A stretch of 64,000 nucleotides of DNA. Origin: Rhodobacter sp. Lineage in GTDB: Bacteria > Pseudomonadota > Alphaproteobacteria > Rhodobacterales > Rhodobacteraceae. Positions 36,683 through 45,434 of this stretch are shown in pieces; position 1 is the stretch's first letter, and each line of letters starts with the position of its first letter. The stretch covers positions 930,001 through 994,000 of the forward strand of contig JACKKG010000001.1 of the NCBI GenBank assembly GCA_020637515.1. Direction: 5' to 3'. A program made the position numbers and the translations under genes. Under the pieces are notes generated by a model. That model was not told the origin of the DNA. It did no database searches and saw only the letters and a program-made list of their open reading frames with translations.

Positions 36683-37861
36683 CTACAGCACCGCGGCGAT
36701 GGCTTTCGCGACCTGCGGGATGCTCTCGTCCGTCAGCCCGGCCATGTTCAGCCGTCCGCCGCCGACGACATAGACGCCGAACTCCTCGCGCAGGCGCAGG
36801 ATCTGTTCGTCCGTCCCCCCAAGAACCGAGAACATCCCCCGCTGGTCGGCCAGGAATCCGAACCGGTCCGATCCGCAAGCGTCGCGCAGCGCCCGCGCCA
36901 GGGACCGGCGCAGCCCATTCATCCGGTCGCGCATCGCCGTCAGCTCGTCGCTCCATTCGGCGCGCATCGCCGCGTCGCCCAGGATCTCGGTCACCACCCG
37001 CGCGCCATGGTCCGGCGGAAAGCTGATGGTCTGACGGTTCAGGGTTTCCAGCGTGCCTTGCACCAATGCCCGTTCGTCTTCGGGGCATTGCACCAGGCAG
37101 ACGCCGGTCCGCTCGCGGTAGAGCCCGAAATTCTTCGAGGCCGAGGCAACGACGATCAGCCGCTCGACCCGCCCTGCCAGCAGCCGCACACCGGCCGCGT
37201 CCTTGTCCAGTCCGTCGCCAAAGCCCTGATAGGCGAAATCGACAAAGGGGATCAGCCCGCGCGCGTTGCAGAACGCGGCCACCTGCGCCCAGTCGTCGGC
37301 GTTCAGATCGGCGCCGGTGGGGTTGTGGCAACAGCCGTGAAGGATCACCACATCCCCCGCCCTGGCGCTTTCAAGGTCCTGCCACATCGCCTCTCGCGCC
37401 ACCGCGCCGGTCTCGGCGTCGTAATAGCGATAGGGTTTCCATTGCAGCCCGGCGGCCTTGGTCAGCGCCATGTGGTTCGGCCAGGTCGGCGCGGAAATCC
37501 ACACCGTCGCACCCGGATTGGCCGCATGGACCAGATCGAGCCCCAGCTTCACGCCCCCCGTGCCCCCGGTCGAGGTCGTCCCGGCCAGCCGCGCGGGATC
37601 GGCCGCGTCGCCCAGCACCAGCCCGGCCATCGCCTGGCGGAACGCCGGATCGCCGGAAAGCGTGGTGTAGCTCTTGGTGTCCTGCTCGTTCACCAGTTTC
37701 TGTTCCGCCGTCTTGACGGCGCGCATCACCGGGGTCCGGCCCTGGGGGTCCTTGTAGACACCCAGCCCCAGGTCCACCTTGGCGCTGCGCGGGTCCTCGC
37801 GGAACAGCGTCATGACCTTCAGGATCGGGTCGGCGGTGGGGGCGGGGAGAACCTTGAACAT
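36683..37861 (-). CDS. Aromatic/aspartate aminotransferase (class I, TyrB/AspC type)
   Basis: PLP enzyme exchanging amino groups between aspartate or aromatic amino acids and 2-oxoglutarate. The 392-residue product starts like AatA/TyrB (PADPILKVMTLFREDPRSAKVDLGLGVY in parts) and has the PLP lysine in VASASKNFGLYRERTG, the Asn/Asp ligands in CCHNPTGADLNADDW and FVDFAYQGFG, and the terminal RLNMAGLT. Aspartate versus tyrosine preference cannot be decided from sequence. It is monocistronic, ending in repeat copy D. Confidence 0.92.
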   Translation of the reverse strand: MFKVLPAPTADPILKVMTLFREDPRSAKVDLGLGVYKDPQGRTPVMRAVKTAEQKLVNEQDTKSYTTLSGDPAFRQAMAGLVLGDAADPARLAGTTSTGGTGGVKLGLDLVHAANPGATVWISAPTWPNHMALTKAAGLQWKPYRYYDAETGAVAREAMWQDLESARAGDVVILHGCCHNPTGADLNADDWAQVAAFCNARGLIPFVDFAYQGFGDGLDKDAAGVRLLAGRVERLIVVASASKNFGLYRERTGVCLVQCPEDERALVQGTLETLNRQTISFPPDHGARVVTEILGDAAMRAEWSDELTAMRDRMNGLRRSLARALRDACGSDRFGFLADQRGMFSVLGGTDEQILRLREEFGVYVVGGGRLNMAGLTDESIPQVAKAIAAVL

Positions 37862-37883
37862 GGCGCGTTCCTAATGCAGGGGC

Positions 37884-38450
37884 CTAGAGCAGGGGTTGCA
37901 GAAAGGTCTGGTCGCGGGTCAGCACGCGGCTGCGGACCTCGGTGCGGGCGGGCGTGAAACCCATGCGCTGGTATTGCGCCAAGGCGCGGGGGTGGTCCAG
38001 CGTGCAGGTGTTGACGGTCATCAAATGCGTGCCGGGGCGGTCCCACCCGGTCAGGATCGCGGTCTTCAGCAGGAAGCTGCCCAGCCCCTGACCGACGGCC
38101 TCGGGCACCAGGCCGAAATAGGCCAGGTCACAGGTTCCGGCCTGGCGCCAGTCCAGCAGGAAGAACCCCTGCGGCCACCCTTTGCCCATCAGCGTGTAAA
38201 GCGCGACATCGGCGTGCTGCACCCAGTCGCGCACGGCCTCGGTCGGTTCGGCGTGCATGTCGGTCCAGGCGTAATCGCGCCCCACCGCGTCATAGAGCGC
38301 CAGAAACCACCAGGCGGGCGGGTCCTCGGCGCGGATCAGCGCGTGGTCGTGCCCGATGGGCTGGGCCGGCCAGCCATAGGACGGGCGGCGGTCCATCTCC
38401 AGCCAGGTGACGCGATAATCGACGGTTTCGCCGGCCTTGCGGGCGATCAT
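37884..38450 (-). CDS. GNAT-family N-acetyltransferase
   Basis: A 188-residue acyltransferase with the acetyl-CoA loop PEAVGQGLGSFLLKTAI at about residues 120-136 and the last GNAT strand-helix HPRALAQYQRMGFTPAR. The acceptor substrate is unknown. It follows sseA directly on the same strand (start 1 bp past the sseA stop), suggesting co-transcription; the N-terminal aromatic-rich half is typical of the amino-acid or protein modifying subset. Confidence 0.85.
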   Translation of the reverse strand: MIARKAGETVDYRVTWLEMDRRPSYGWPAQPIGHDHALIRAEDPPAWWFLALYDAVGRDYAWTDMHAEPTEAVRDWVQHADVALYTLMGKGWPQGFFLLDWRQAGTCDLAYFGLVPEAVGQGLGSFLLKTAILTGWDRPGTHLMTVNTCTLDHPRALAQYQRMGFTPARTEVRSRVLTRDQTFLQPLL

Positions 38451-38451
38451 G

Positions 38452-39303
38452 TCAGCCTTTCTCGACCTTCAGATCGGGATACATGCCCCATTCCGACCAC
38501 GAGCCATCATAGAGCGCGTGGTTCCGGTGGCCGACGATCTCCAGCGCCAGGCTGATGACCGCGGCGGTCACGCCCGACCCGCACGAGGTGATGACCGGGC
38601 GGTTCAGATCGACACCCGCCGCCACCAGCGCGGCGCGCAGCGCATCGGGGTCCTTCATCGTGCCATCGGCGTTCTGCAAGTTGGCGAAGGGCAGGCTCAA
38701 CGAGCCGGGGATGTGCCCCGCGCGCAGTCCGGGGCGCGGTTCCTCGACCTCGCCACGGAAACGCTCGGCGCTGCGGGCATCGACAATCTGCCAATCCCCC
38801 AGCTTCGAGGCCGAGGCCACCTGGCTCACGTCCTTCACCAGATGCGCCTGGCGCTGCACGGTGATGTGGCGGTCGCGCACCATGGGGGGCAGGTCCTCGA
38901 TCTCGCGGCCCTCGGCCTTCCACTTGGGCAGGCCGCCGTCCAGCACCGCGACATCCATCTTGCCCATCAGCCGAAAGGTCCACCAGACGCGCGGCGCCGA
39001 CCAGACGCCCTTGGTGTCATAGACCACCACCTGGTGCCCGTCGCCCACGCCCAGCGCCCGCATCCGGCTGACGAACTTCTCGGGCGGGGGGGCCATGTGC
39101 GGCAGGGCCGACCGCTGGTCGCTGATCTCGTCGATGTCGAAGAACCGCGCGCCGGGGATATGTTCGTCCCGATACTCGGCCCTGGCGTCGCGCCCGGTGG
39201 CCGGCATGTGCCACGAGGCATCGAGAATGCGCAGGTCCGGGTCGCCCATATGGGCGGCCAGCCAGTCGGTGGACACAAGCGTGCGGGGATCGTCGGTCGC
39301 CAT
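38452..39303 (-). CDS. sseA: 3-mercaptopyruvate sulfurtransferase
   Basis: Transfers sulfur from 3-mercaptopyruvate to thiol acceptors or cyanide. The 283-residue product has two rhodanese domains (about 1-145 inactive, 155-283 active). The first contains ILDASWHMPATGRDAR and HIPGARFFDIDEISD. The catalytic loop in the second is SCGSGVTA, the CG[S/T]GVT form typical of mercaptopyruvate rather than thiosulfate sulfurtransferases. The ATG at 39303 was chosen over an upstream ATG at 39333. Confidence 0.92.
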   Translation of the reverse strand: MATDDPRTLVSTDWLAAHMGDPDLRILDASWHMPATGRDARAEYRDEHIPGARFFDIDEISDQRSALPHMAPPPEKFVSRMRALGVGDGHQVVVYDTKGVWSAPRVWWTFRLMGKMDVAVLDGGLPKWKAEGREIEDLPPMVRDRHITVQRQAHLVKDVSQVASASKLGDWQIVDARSAERFRGEVEEPRPGLRAGHIPGSLSLPFANLQNADGTMKDPDALRAALVAAGVDLNRPVITSCGSGVTAAVISLALEIVGHRNHALYDGSWSEWGMYPDLKVEKG

Positions 39304-39474
39304 GCGGTCTCTTCCTTGCCTGAGGTCCTCCATGGGATACCGTCAGCCGGACGGGTCAGGCAAGGGCAGAAGCGCCCGTTCCGGCGCCTGCGTGGCCGCC
39401 CGGTGACGCCCGGGGTGCAGCCGGGCGCGCAACGGATGCTGGCGCTGCGGGGCGGGCCGCGCTAAATCCGCCTC

Positions 39475-40554
39475 ATGCGACAGACCCTGACCGAACTCTA
39501 TGATGCGCGTGTGGCCAAGGGCGAGATCCGCCCCGACGCGGCCCAACGCGCCGTCCTGCCCCTGCTGGACGAACGCCGCGCTGCCTTGGAAACCCCGCAG
39601 AAGAAGGGTCTTCTGGGGGGGCTGTTCAAGAAACCGCCCCAAGGGCCCCGGGGGCTGTATCTGTGGGGCGGTGTCGGGCGCGGAAAGTCGATGCTGATGG
39701 ACCTGTTCGAACAGGCGACCGACATCGATGCCAAGCGCCGCGTGCATTTCCACGCCTTCATGCAGGAAATCCACCACGGGATGCACGAAGCCCGCAAGAC
39801 CGGCGTGGACGACGCGCTGGCGCCTGTAGCCAGGGCGGTGGCGCAGGATCTGCGGCTGCTGGCCTTTGACGAGATGCAGATCACCGACATCACCGATGCG
39901 ATGATCGTCGGCCGGCTGTTCCAGATGCTGATGGAGGCCGGCGTGGTGATCGTCACCACCTCGAACCGCCCGCCCGAGGATCTTTACAAGAACGGCCTGA
40001 ACCGGGCGCTGTTCCTGCCGTTCATCGCCCTGCTGCGCGCGCGCATGGAGGTGATCGAACTGCAAAGCGAGACCGACTATCGCCAACACCGGCTGACCGG
40101 CGCGCAGGTCTATTTCACGCCCGCCGATGCCGGCGCCCATGCGGCGATGGATGCGCTCTGGTCCGAGCTGACGGGCGTTGGCGCCGGCACGCCCCTGGTG
40201 CTGGAGGTGCAGGGCCGCAAGGTCGAGATCCCGCACCACCACAACGCCGTCGCGCGCACCGGCTTCTGGGACCTGTGCGGGCGCCCGCTGGGGCCGGCGG
40301 ACTATCTGGCGCTGGCCGACCGCGTGCGGGTCCTGATGATCGAGGACATCCCCCATCTGTCCGCCGCCAACTACAACGAGGCCAAGCGCTTCGTCACGCT
40401 GATCGACGCGCTTTACGAGGGGCGCGTGCGGCTGATCGCCAGTGCCGCCGATCAGCCCGAACGGCTGTATATGGAAGGGGCCGGCGCGTTCGAATTCGAA
40501 CGAACCGCCAGCCGCTTGCGCGAGATGCAGGCCATCGACTGGGGCAGCGCCTGA
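39475..40554 (+). CDS. zapE: AFG1/ZapE-family ATPase
   Basis: AAA-type P-loop ATPase of 359 residues, related to ZapE, which affects FtsZ, and to mitochondrial AFG1. The P-loop is LWGGVGRGKSMLMD at about 62-75, Walker B LLAFDEMQITD, and sensor-type TTSNRPPEDLYKNGLNR; the C-terminus LIDALYEGRVRLIASA is also typical. An extra Lys/Gly-rich stretch, KKGLLGGLFKKPPQGP, precedes the P-loop. It is monocistronic. Confidence 0.9.
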   Translation: MRQTLTELYDARVAKGEIRPDAAQRAVLPLLDERRAALETPQKKGLLGGLFKKPPQGPRGLYLWGGVGRGKSMLMDLFEQATDIDAKRRVHFHAFMQEIHHGMHEARKTGVDDALAPVARAVAQDLRLLAFDEMQITDITDAMIVGRLFQMLMEAGVVIVTTSNRPPEDLYKNGLNRALFLPFIALLRARMEVIELQSETDYRQHRLTGAQVYFTPADAGAHAAMDALWSELTGVGAGTPLVLEVQGRKVEIPHHHNAVARTGFWDLCGRPLGPADYLALADRVRVLMIEDIPHLSAANYNEAKRFVTLIDALYEGRVRLIASAADQPERLYMEGAGAFEFERTASRLREMQAIDWGSA

Positions 40555-40557
40555 GGG

Positions 40558-40743
40558 TTACTCGGCGCTGCCGGTCCGCTCGATCTTGCTGTAGGCCTTC
40601 AGCTTGGCGTCCCCCTTGGCGCGTTCTCGCTGTTGCAGGTCCTTGGTCGCCTGCGCGGGCTGCTTGCCGCGCTCGATCTCGGCGAATTTCGCCATCTTGG
40701 AACCCGAGGCGCCGTGGTCATGATCCAGGGGATGTTTCGACAT
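40558..40743 (-). CDS. Small highly charged protein of unknown function
   Basis: I recognise no family. The 61-residue product is hydrophilic, with His/Asp near the start (HPLDHDHG) and alternating Lys/Glu/Gln in the rest, predicted mostly helical and probably partly disordered. The strong RBS AAAGGAG eight bases before the ATG supports it as a real gene, and the reading frame ends 3 bp after the converging zapE stop. Confidence 0.6.
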   Translation of the reverse strand: MSKHPLDHDHGASGSKMAKFAEIERGKQPAQATKDLQQRERAKGDAKLKAYSKIERTGSAE

Positions 40744-40799
40744 CGGTTTCTCCTTTGAATCTGCCGGGCTGACAATCCTAGCGTGAATCCGGGCGCAAG

Positions 40800-41681
40800 T
40801 CACGCCGCGGCGGCGGAAGTCAGCGCAAGGGTCTGCATCAGCACCTGATCCAGCGGCGTATCCTGCCAGTCGGGCAGCAGGGCGTGCAGGCGCGCGCCGT
40901 CCATCCGGTGCGGGGTCTCGTAGAGATAGCGCATCTCGCCCAGTTCCCGCGCCAGTTCCCAGACCGGGCCGGCCAGCCGCATCGCCCACCAGGGAAACCG
41001 GTCAAAGCCCAGCGAGCGGCCGGTCAGGTGTTCGATCCGGTCCTTCAACTGCCGCGCGCTGAAGGTATGGCCCGGAAAGGGCACGTCACAGAATGCGGGC
41101 AGCGCGGCGCGGCGTTCGGCCAGCATCACGCCTGCGCGGGCCATGTCGGGCAGCCAGGCATGGGCGCGCACCACGTCGGGGTCGCCGGGCGCCGTCACGC
41201 GACCCTTGGCCAGATTGCGCAGATAGAGGTATTGCAGCACCGAATCGGTGGCCCGGGCATCCATGAAATCGCCTGCCCGCAAGAGGATCGTCTGCACCCC
41301 TTCGGTCGCGGCGGTGCGATAGCGGGCCTCGACCTCGGCGCGGATGCGGCCCTTGCGGCTGCGGGGCGCGTGCGGGGTGTGTTCGTCCCAGGGGCCGGGC
41401 TGGTCGCCGAACACATAGACATTGCCCGGAAACAGCACCGTCGCCCCTGAGGTCTTTGCCGCCGCCAGGACCTGCGTGGTGATCTGCGGCAGGATGCGGT
41501 CCCAATCGTGGTAATTCGGCGGGTTCAACCCGTTCACGATGACCGCGCAGCCCTGCGCGGCCAGGTCCATGTCAGTGCCGCGCTTGTAGGCCCGGGTTTG
41601 CCAGCCGGCGGCGCGGAAGGCGGCGGTGAAATTGCGGCCGATCTTGCCGTTGGCACCAAGGATGAGGGCGGTCTGGGTCAT
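40800..41681 (-). CDS. NAD(P)-binding epimerase/dehydratase-like protein (atypical SDR)
   Basis: A 293-residue Rossmann-fold protein with the nucleotide motif ALILGANGKIGRNF at residues 5-18 and VLFPGNVYVFGDQPG and EVEARYR (the Tyr-x3-Lys region seems altered) further on. It resembles extended/atypical SDR sugar epimerases or NmrA-like proteins; the substrate is unknown. RBS AAGGAG precedes the ATG. It is divergent from the LysR gene and probably its target. Confidence 0.82.
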   Translation of the reverse strand: MTQTALILGANGKIGRNFTAAFRAAGWQTRAYKRGTDMDLAAQGCAVIVNGLNPPNYHDWDRILPQITTQVLAAAKTSGATVLFPGNVYVFGDQPGPWDEHTPHAPRSRKGRIRAEVEARYRTAATEGVQTILLRAGDFMDARATDSVLQYLYLRNLAKGRVTAPGDPDVVRAHAWLPDMARAGVMLAERRAALPAFCDVPFPGHTFSARQLKDRIEHLTGRSLGFDRFPWWAMRLAGPVWELARELGEMRYLYETPHRMDGARLHALLPDWQDTPLDQVLMQTLALTSAAAA

Positions 41682-41739
41682 GGGGATCTCCTTTTGCGAC
41701 GGGCAGAAGATGAGGCCCGGCTTCCCCAAAGAAAATTGC

Positions 41740-41768
41740 ATACAGGCGCATGTCATGTATTCATGAAT
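41740..41768. promoter_or_regulatory. LysR-type operator in the divergent promoter
   Basis: ATACA-N11-TGTAT at 41740-41760 is a T-N11-A box with perfect 5-bp arms, the usual LysR recognition form. A palindrome ATTCATGAAT overlaps its end at 41759-41768, two bases before the LysR ATG, fitting autoregulation. Confidence 0.6.
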
Positions 41769-41770
41769 GA

Positions 41771-42673
41771 ATGGACAAGTTGAGCTCACTGGACTGGTCG
41801 CTGGTGCAGGCCTTTCTCGCCGTGGCGGAAACGGGCAGCCTGTCGGCGGCGGCGCGGGCCCTGGGGCGCAGCCAGCCGACGCTGGGCCGCCAGATCAAGA
41901 CGATCGAGGGACAACTGGGCGCCGACCTGTTCCACCGCCAGCCCCGGGGGTTTTCCCTGACCGAGGACGGGCAGGCGCTGCTCGAACCCGCCCGCGCGAT
42001 GCGCGACGCGGCGAATCGCATGGCGCTGACCGTGGCAGGCCACGAGGCGCGGCTCGAAGGCAGCGTGCGCGTCACCGCCAGCGTCGCGGTGTCGGTCTGG
42101 CATCTGCCGCCGGTTCTGGCCGCCCTGCGCGTGGCCGAGCCCCTGATCCGCATCGACCTGGTGCCCACGGACCGGACCTCGAATCTGCTGTATCGCGAGG
42201 CCGACATCGCGATTCGCATGTATCGGCCGACCCAGCAGGACCTGATCGCCCGGCACCTTGGCGACGTGGGCATCGCGGCCTTTGCGGCAAAAACCTACCT
42301 GGCCAGGCGCGGCATGCCCCGGACGGCGCAGGACCTGGGTCAGCACGATCTGGTGGGCATGGACCGGGAAACCCTGCTGATCGACGGGTTTCGCCAGGGC
42401 GGGATGCTGGCGACCCGCGACTGGTTCGCGACCCGCAGCGACGACATCGTCGTTGCCTGGGAACTGGTGCGCGCTGGCTGCGGGATCGGCTTTGCCCAGC
42501 GCAGTATCGGCGCCCGCGATCCCCTGGTGCAGGAAATCGACCTGGGTTTTCCCCTGCCGCGCCTGCCCGTCTGGCTGACTGCCCACCCCGTGATGCGGCG
42601 CACCCCCCGGGTGCGCCGGGTCTGGGACCTGCTCGCCGAAGGTCTGGCGCCGATGTTCAGGGCCGGGGCGTAA
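41771..42673 (+). CDS. LysR-family transcriptional regulator
   Basis: A 300-residue regulator. The N-terminal winged helix-turn-helix reads LDWSLVQAFLAVAETGSLSAAARALGRSQPTLGRQIKTIE in pieces (residues 6-47), and the effector-binding domain spans about 90-295. It is divergent from the epimerase-like gene at 89 bp, the usual arrangement of a LysR regulator with its target, and a T-N11-A box lies between them. The effector is unknown. The 3' end overlaps the next, converging gene by 17 bp. Confidence 0.92.
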   Translation: MDKLSSLDWSLVQAFLAVAETGSLSAAARALGRSQPTLGRQIKTIEGQLGADLFHRQPRGFSLTEDGQALLEPARAMRDAANRMALTVAGHEARLEGSVRVTASVAVSVWHLPPVLAALRVAEPLIRIDLVPTDRTSNLLYREADIAIRMYRPTQQDLIARHLGDVGIAAFAAKTYLARRGMPRTAQDLGQHDLVGMDRETLLIDGFRQGGMLATRDWFATRSDDIVVAWELVRAGCGIGFAQRSIGARDPLVQEIDLGFPLPRLPVWLTAHPVMRRTPRVRRVWDLLAEGLAPMFRAGA

Positions 42674-43046
42674 GCGAACCGCCCCAGGCGATCAACTGAT
42701 TGATGAGCGGGCGAATGCGCGGCCCCTCGCGGTCGCAGGTGTCCGGTTTGTCCAACATGGCAAAGGCCGGGCGGTAGAACCGGTCGTCATAGGCGTTGCT
42801 GTCCAGCACCCCCAGCGCCGCCGCCACCAGATCGGCCGAGCCGGTGACCAGCGCGAATTCCTCGGGCGTCAGGCCATGGCCCGGGCAATTCTCGCTCACG
42901 ACATTCGCCGTGACCAACTGCATCAGAAGATGCTCTTGTTCGCCGGTCGGCAGCGGCGGAATCCGCGGCAAGGGCACTGTGACGCCGCCATCGGCCCAGG
43001 CCGATGCGGCCAACAGGGTCAGGGCAAGAACGAGCAGGGGTTTCAT
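42657..43046 (-). CDS. Hypothetical periplasmic protein
   Basis: A 129-residue product with a signal peptide MKPLLVLALTLLAASAWA and cleavage after AWA. The mature part has three Cys (in SENCPGHG and PDTCDRE among them) that could form a disulfide. I recognise no family. The ATG at 43046 is used; an earlier TTG is possible. It is monocistronic and overlaps the lysR 3' end by 17 bp. Confidence 0.6.
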   Translation of the reverse strand: MKPLLVLALTLLAASAWADGGVTVPLPRIPPLPTGEQEHLLMQLVTANVVSENCPGHGLTPEEFALVTGSADLVAAALGVLDSNAYDDRFYRPAFAMLDKPDTCDREGPRIRPLINQLIAWGGSLTPRP

Positions 43047-43178
43047 CAAGGGCTCCGTCTGGAAAACTGGCCCAGACTAGCACGGCGGCGCTGTGCGTGG
43101 CACGGGATTTGCGGCGCGCTTGACCCGGCGACACAGGCGCGCTAGGCCCCTTCGCGCACCCAGATACAGGAGTCCCCC

Positions 43179-44285
43179 GTGGCCAATCCTTCCCTGCTCA
43201 TCCTCGCCGGCGACGGCATCGGCCCCGAAGTCATGGCCGAGGTGAAGAAGATCATCGCCTGGATGGGCGACAAGCGCGGCGTCACCTTCGATGTCAGCGA
43301 GGACCTGGTGGGCGGCTGTGCCTATGACGTGCACGGCAAGCCCCTCGCCGACGCGACGATGGAAAAGGCGCAGGCGGTGGACGCGGTCCTGTTGGGCGCC
43401 GTCGGCGGGCCCAAGTATGACGCCCTCGATTTCAGCGTGAAACCCGAACGCGGCCTGCTGCGCCTGCGCAAGGAAATGGACCTGTATTCGAACCTGCGCC
43501 CCGCGCAGTGCTTTGATGCGCTGGCCGATTTCTCGTCGCTGAAAAAGGACGTGGTGGCCGGGCTCGACATCATGATCGTGCGCGAGCTGACCTCGGGTGT
43601 CTATTTCGGCGAGCCGCGCGGCATCTTCACCGAAGGCAACGAGCGCGTCGGCATCAACACCCAGCGGTATACCGAAAGCGAGATCGCCCGCGTCGCGCGT
43701 TCGGCCTTTGAGCTGGCGCGCAAACGCAACAACAAGGTCTGCTCGATGGAAAAGGCCAACGTCATGGAATCGGGCATTCTGTGGCGCGAGGTCGTGCAGA
43801 AGGTCCACGACGAGGAATACCCCGATGTCGCCCTGTCGCACATGTATGCCGACAACGGCGCGATGCAGCTGGTGCGCAACCCCAAGCAATTCGATGTGAT
43901 CGTCACCGACAACCTGTTTGGCGACCTGCTGTCCGACGCGGCGGCGATGCTGACCGGTTCGCTGGGCATGTTGCCCTCGGCCAGCCTGGGTGCGCCGATG
44001 GCCAACGGCCGGCCCAAGGCGCTGTATGAGCCGGTGCACGGTTCGGCCCCCGACATCGCCGGCCAGGGCAAGGCCAACCCGATCGCCTGCATCCTGTCCT
44101 TTGCCATGGCGCTGCGCTATTCTTTCGACTTGGGGGCCGAGGCCGACCGCGTCGAAAAGGCCGTGGAACGGGTTCTGGCCGACGGTGTGCGCACGGGCGA
44201 CCTGATGGGCCCCGAGGGGGGCACCCCGGTGTCGACCAGCCAGATGGGCGACGCCATCGTCGCGGCGCTGGACGCCAGCCTCTGA
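43179..44285 (+). CDS. leuB: 3-isopropylmalate dehydrogenase
   Basis: Oxidative decarboxylation in leucine synthesis. The 368-residue product shows [16 protein letters not shown], the substrate loop [35 protein letters not shown] and the metal/NAD motif [25 protein letters not shown] at 43179 with ACAGGAG upstream is the start. leuC/leuD are not adjacent in the window. A strong hairpin follows the stop. Confidence 0.96.
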   Translation: MANPSLLILAGDGIGPEVMAEVKKIIAWMGDKRGVTFDVSEDLVGGCAYDVHGKPLADATMEKAQAVDAVLLGAVGGPKYDALDFSVKPERGLLRLRKEMDLYSNLRPAQCFDALADFSSLKKDVVAGLDIMIVRELTSGVYFGEPRGIFTEGNERVGINTQRYTESEIARVARSAFELARKRNNKVCSMEKANVMESGILWREVVQKVHDEEYPDVALSHMYADNGAMQLVRNPKQFDVIVTDNLFGDLLSDAAAMLTGSLGMLPSASLGAPMANGRPKALYEPVHGSAPDIAGQGKANPIACILSFAMALRYSFDLGAEADRVEKAVERVLADGVRTGDLMGPEGGTPVSTSQMGDAIVAALDASL

Positions 44286-44302
44286 GCGCGGGAACATCGT
44301 CG

Positions 44303-44330
44303 AACGGCCCGGCCCGCGTGCCGGGCCGTT
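44303..44330. terminator. Bidirectional terminator between leuB and the TetR gene
   Basis: 10-bp perfect stem AACGGCCCGG / CCGGGCCGTT with an 8-nt loop in the 52-bp convergent gap, 17 nt after the leuB stop. The U tract is short (TTT only), so efficiency is uncertain. Confidence 0.7.
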
Positions 44331-44337
44331 TGGCGTT

Positions 44338-44922
44338 TCAGACCACCCCCAGAAGCCGCATTCCCAGGCGCGCCACGCCATCGGCAAAAGCGTCGTCCAG
44401 TGGCCGATGCCCGGCCAAAAGGCGGTAGAACAGCGGCGCGTAGAGCATGTCCAGCACCAGGTCGATATCCGGCGGCGCCGGGATCGTTCCCAGCGCGACA
44501 GCCCGCGCGATCTGGTCGCGACCGGCTTCGCGGCTGGCCAGGATGACCTGGTTGCGAAAGGCGCGCGTGATCTCGGCCTCGGGGTCCGCGGCCGCAAGCG
44601 CCAGGGCGATCTGCCGGCCACGCCCTGCGGCAAAGGCCGTGGTCAGGCCGCGCAACTGGGTTCGCAACCAATCCTCGAGCGTATCCCCCGCGACGGGCGC
44701 TTTCGGCGACGGTTCGGCCATCAGGGCGGCCATGGCCAGTTCCAGCGCGTTCGCCCAGTGGCGGTAGAGCGTCGGCTTGCCCACGCCCGACTGCGCAGCG
44801 ACCGCTTCCATCGTCAATCGGCCCAGGCCCTGGTCGAACAGGATCGCGCGCGCAGCCCGCAGCGCGTTCGCGCGCGCAGCCTGCGATGATGGGCGGCCTC
44901 GATGGGGTTTGTCTTGATTCAT
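44338..44922 (-). CDS. TetR-family transcriptional regulator
   Basis: A 194-residue regulator. The helix-turn-helix lies at about residues 15-60 (LRAARAILFDQGLGRLTMEAV, AAQSGVGKPTLYRHW) and is followed by a helical ligand domain with TetR_C-like features. The ATG at 44922 is preferred over an upstream in-frame ATG at 44973, which would overlap the divergent gene. It is 49 bp from the divergent VOC-family gene and likely controls it through the operator at 44928-44943. Confidence 0.9.
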   Translation of the reverse strand: MNQDKPHRGRPSSQAARANALRAARAILFDQGLGRLTMEAVAAQSGVGKPTLYRHWANALELAMAALMAEPSPKAPVAGDTLEDWLRTQLRGLTTAFAAGRGRQIALALAAADPEAEITRAFRNQVILASREAGRDQIARAVALGTIPAPPDIDLVLDMLYAPLFYRLLAGHRPLDDAFADGVARLGMRLLGVV

Positions 44923-44927
44923 TGTGA

Positions 44928-44943
44928 TACGAAACGTAACGTA
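44928..44943. promoter_or_regulatory. TetR operator candidate between the TetR and VOC genes
   Basis: TACG-AA-ACGT-AA-CGTA: outer arms TACG/CGTA and central ACGT make an imperfect 16-bp palindrome 5 bp upstream of the TetR ATG, in the 49-bp divergent gap. Confidence 0.5.
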
Positions 44944-44971
44944 ATAAAAACCACTGTCAACGAGGTGATCC

Positions 44972-45412
44972 ATGACCGGTCTCGCCCTGACCCCGTATCT
45001 GACCTGTCGCGATGCCGCGTCGGCGATCGACTTCTACGGTCGCGCCTTTGACGCGCGCGAGGTGTTCCGCCTGACCGATCCCGCGGACGGGCGCGTGGGA
45101 CACGCCGAGTTGCGCATCGGTGCGGCGCGGGTGATGCTGGCCGACGAATACCCCGACTTCGGTGCGCTCAGCCCCGATGCACTGGGTGGTTCGCCGGTCT
45201 TGCTGCACCTGGAATGCGATGACGTGGATGCCCTGACGGCGCAGGCCACCCGGGCCGGTGCGATGCTGCTGCGCGCGCCCGCGACGCAAAGCTTCGGCGA
45301 ACGCAATGCGATGGTGCAGGACCCGTTCGGCCACCGCTGGATGCTGACCCGGACGGTCGAGGTCGTCGCGCCCGAGGACATGCAACGCCGTTGGGACGAG
45401 GGGGCCGGGTAA
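44972..45412 (+). CDS. VOC-family (glyoxalase/PhnB-like) protein
   Basis: A 146-residue protein of the vicinal-oxygen-chelate fold with the two babab halves LTPYLTCRDAASAIDFYGRAFDA and LLHLECDDVDALTAQA, and the end MVQDPFGHRWMLTRTVE. The PhnB-like subset often has no known reaction; some act on glyoxal-type compounds or bind antibiotics. Divergent transcription from a TetR gene suggests a detoxification or resistance role. RBS GAGGTG precedes the ATG. Confidence 0.88.
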   Translation: MTGLALTPYLTCRDAASAIDFYGRAFDAREVFRLTDPADGRVGHAELRIGAARVMLADEYPDFGALSPDALGGSPVLLHLECDDVDALTAQATRAGAMLLRAPATQSFGERNAMVQDPFGHRWMLTRTVEVVAPEDMQRRWDEGAG

Positions 45413-45434
45413 CCGGCCCCGGTCCGCTTGCCTG

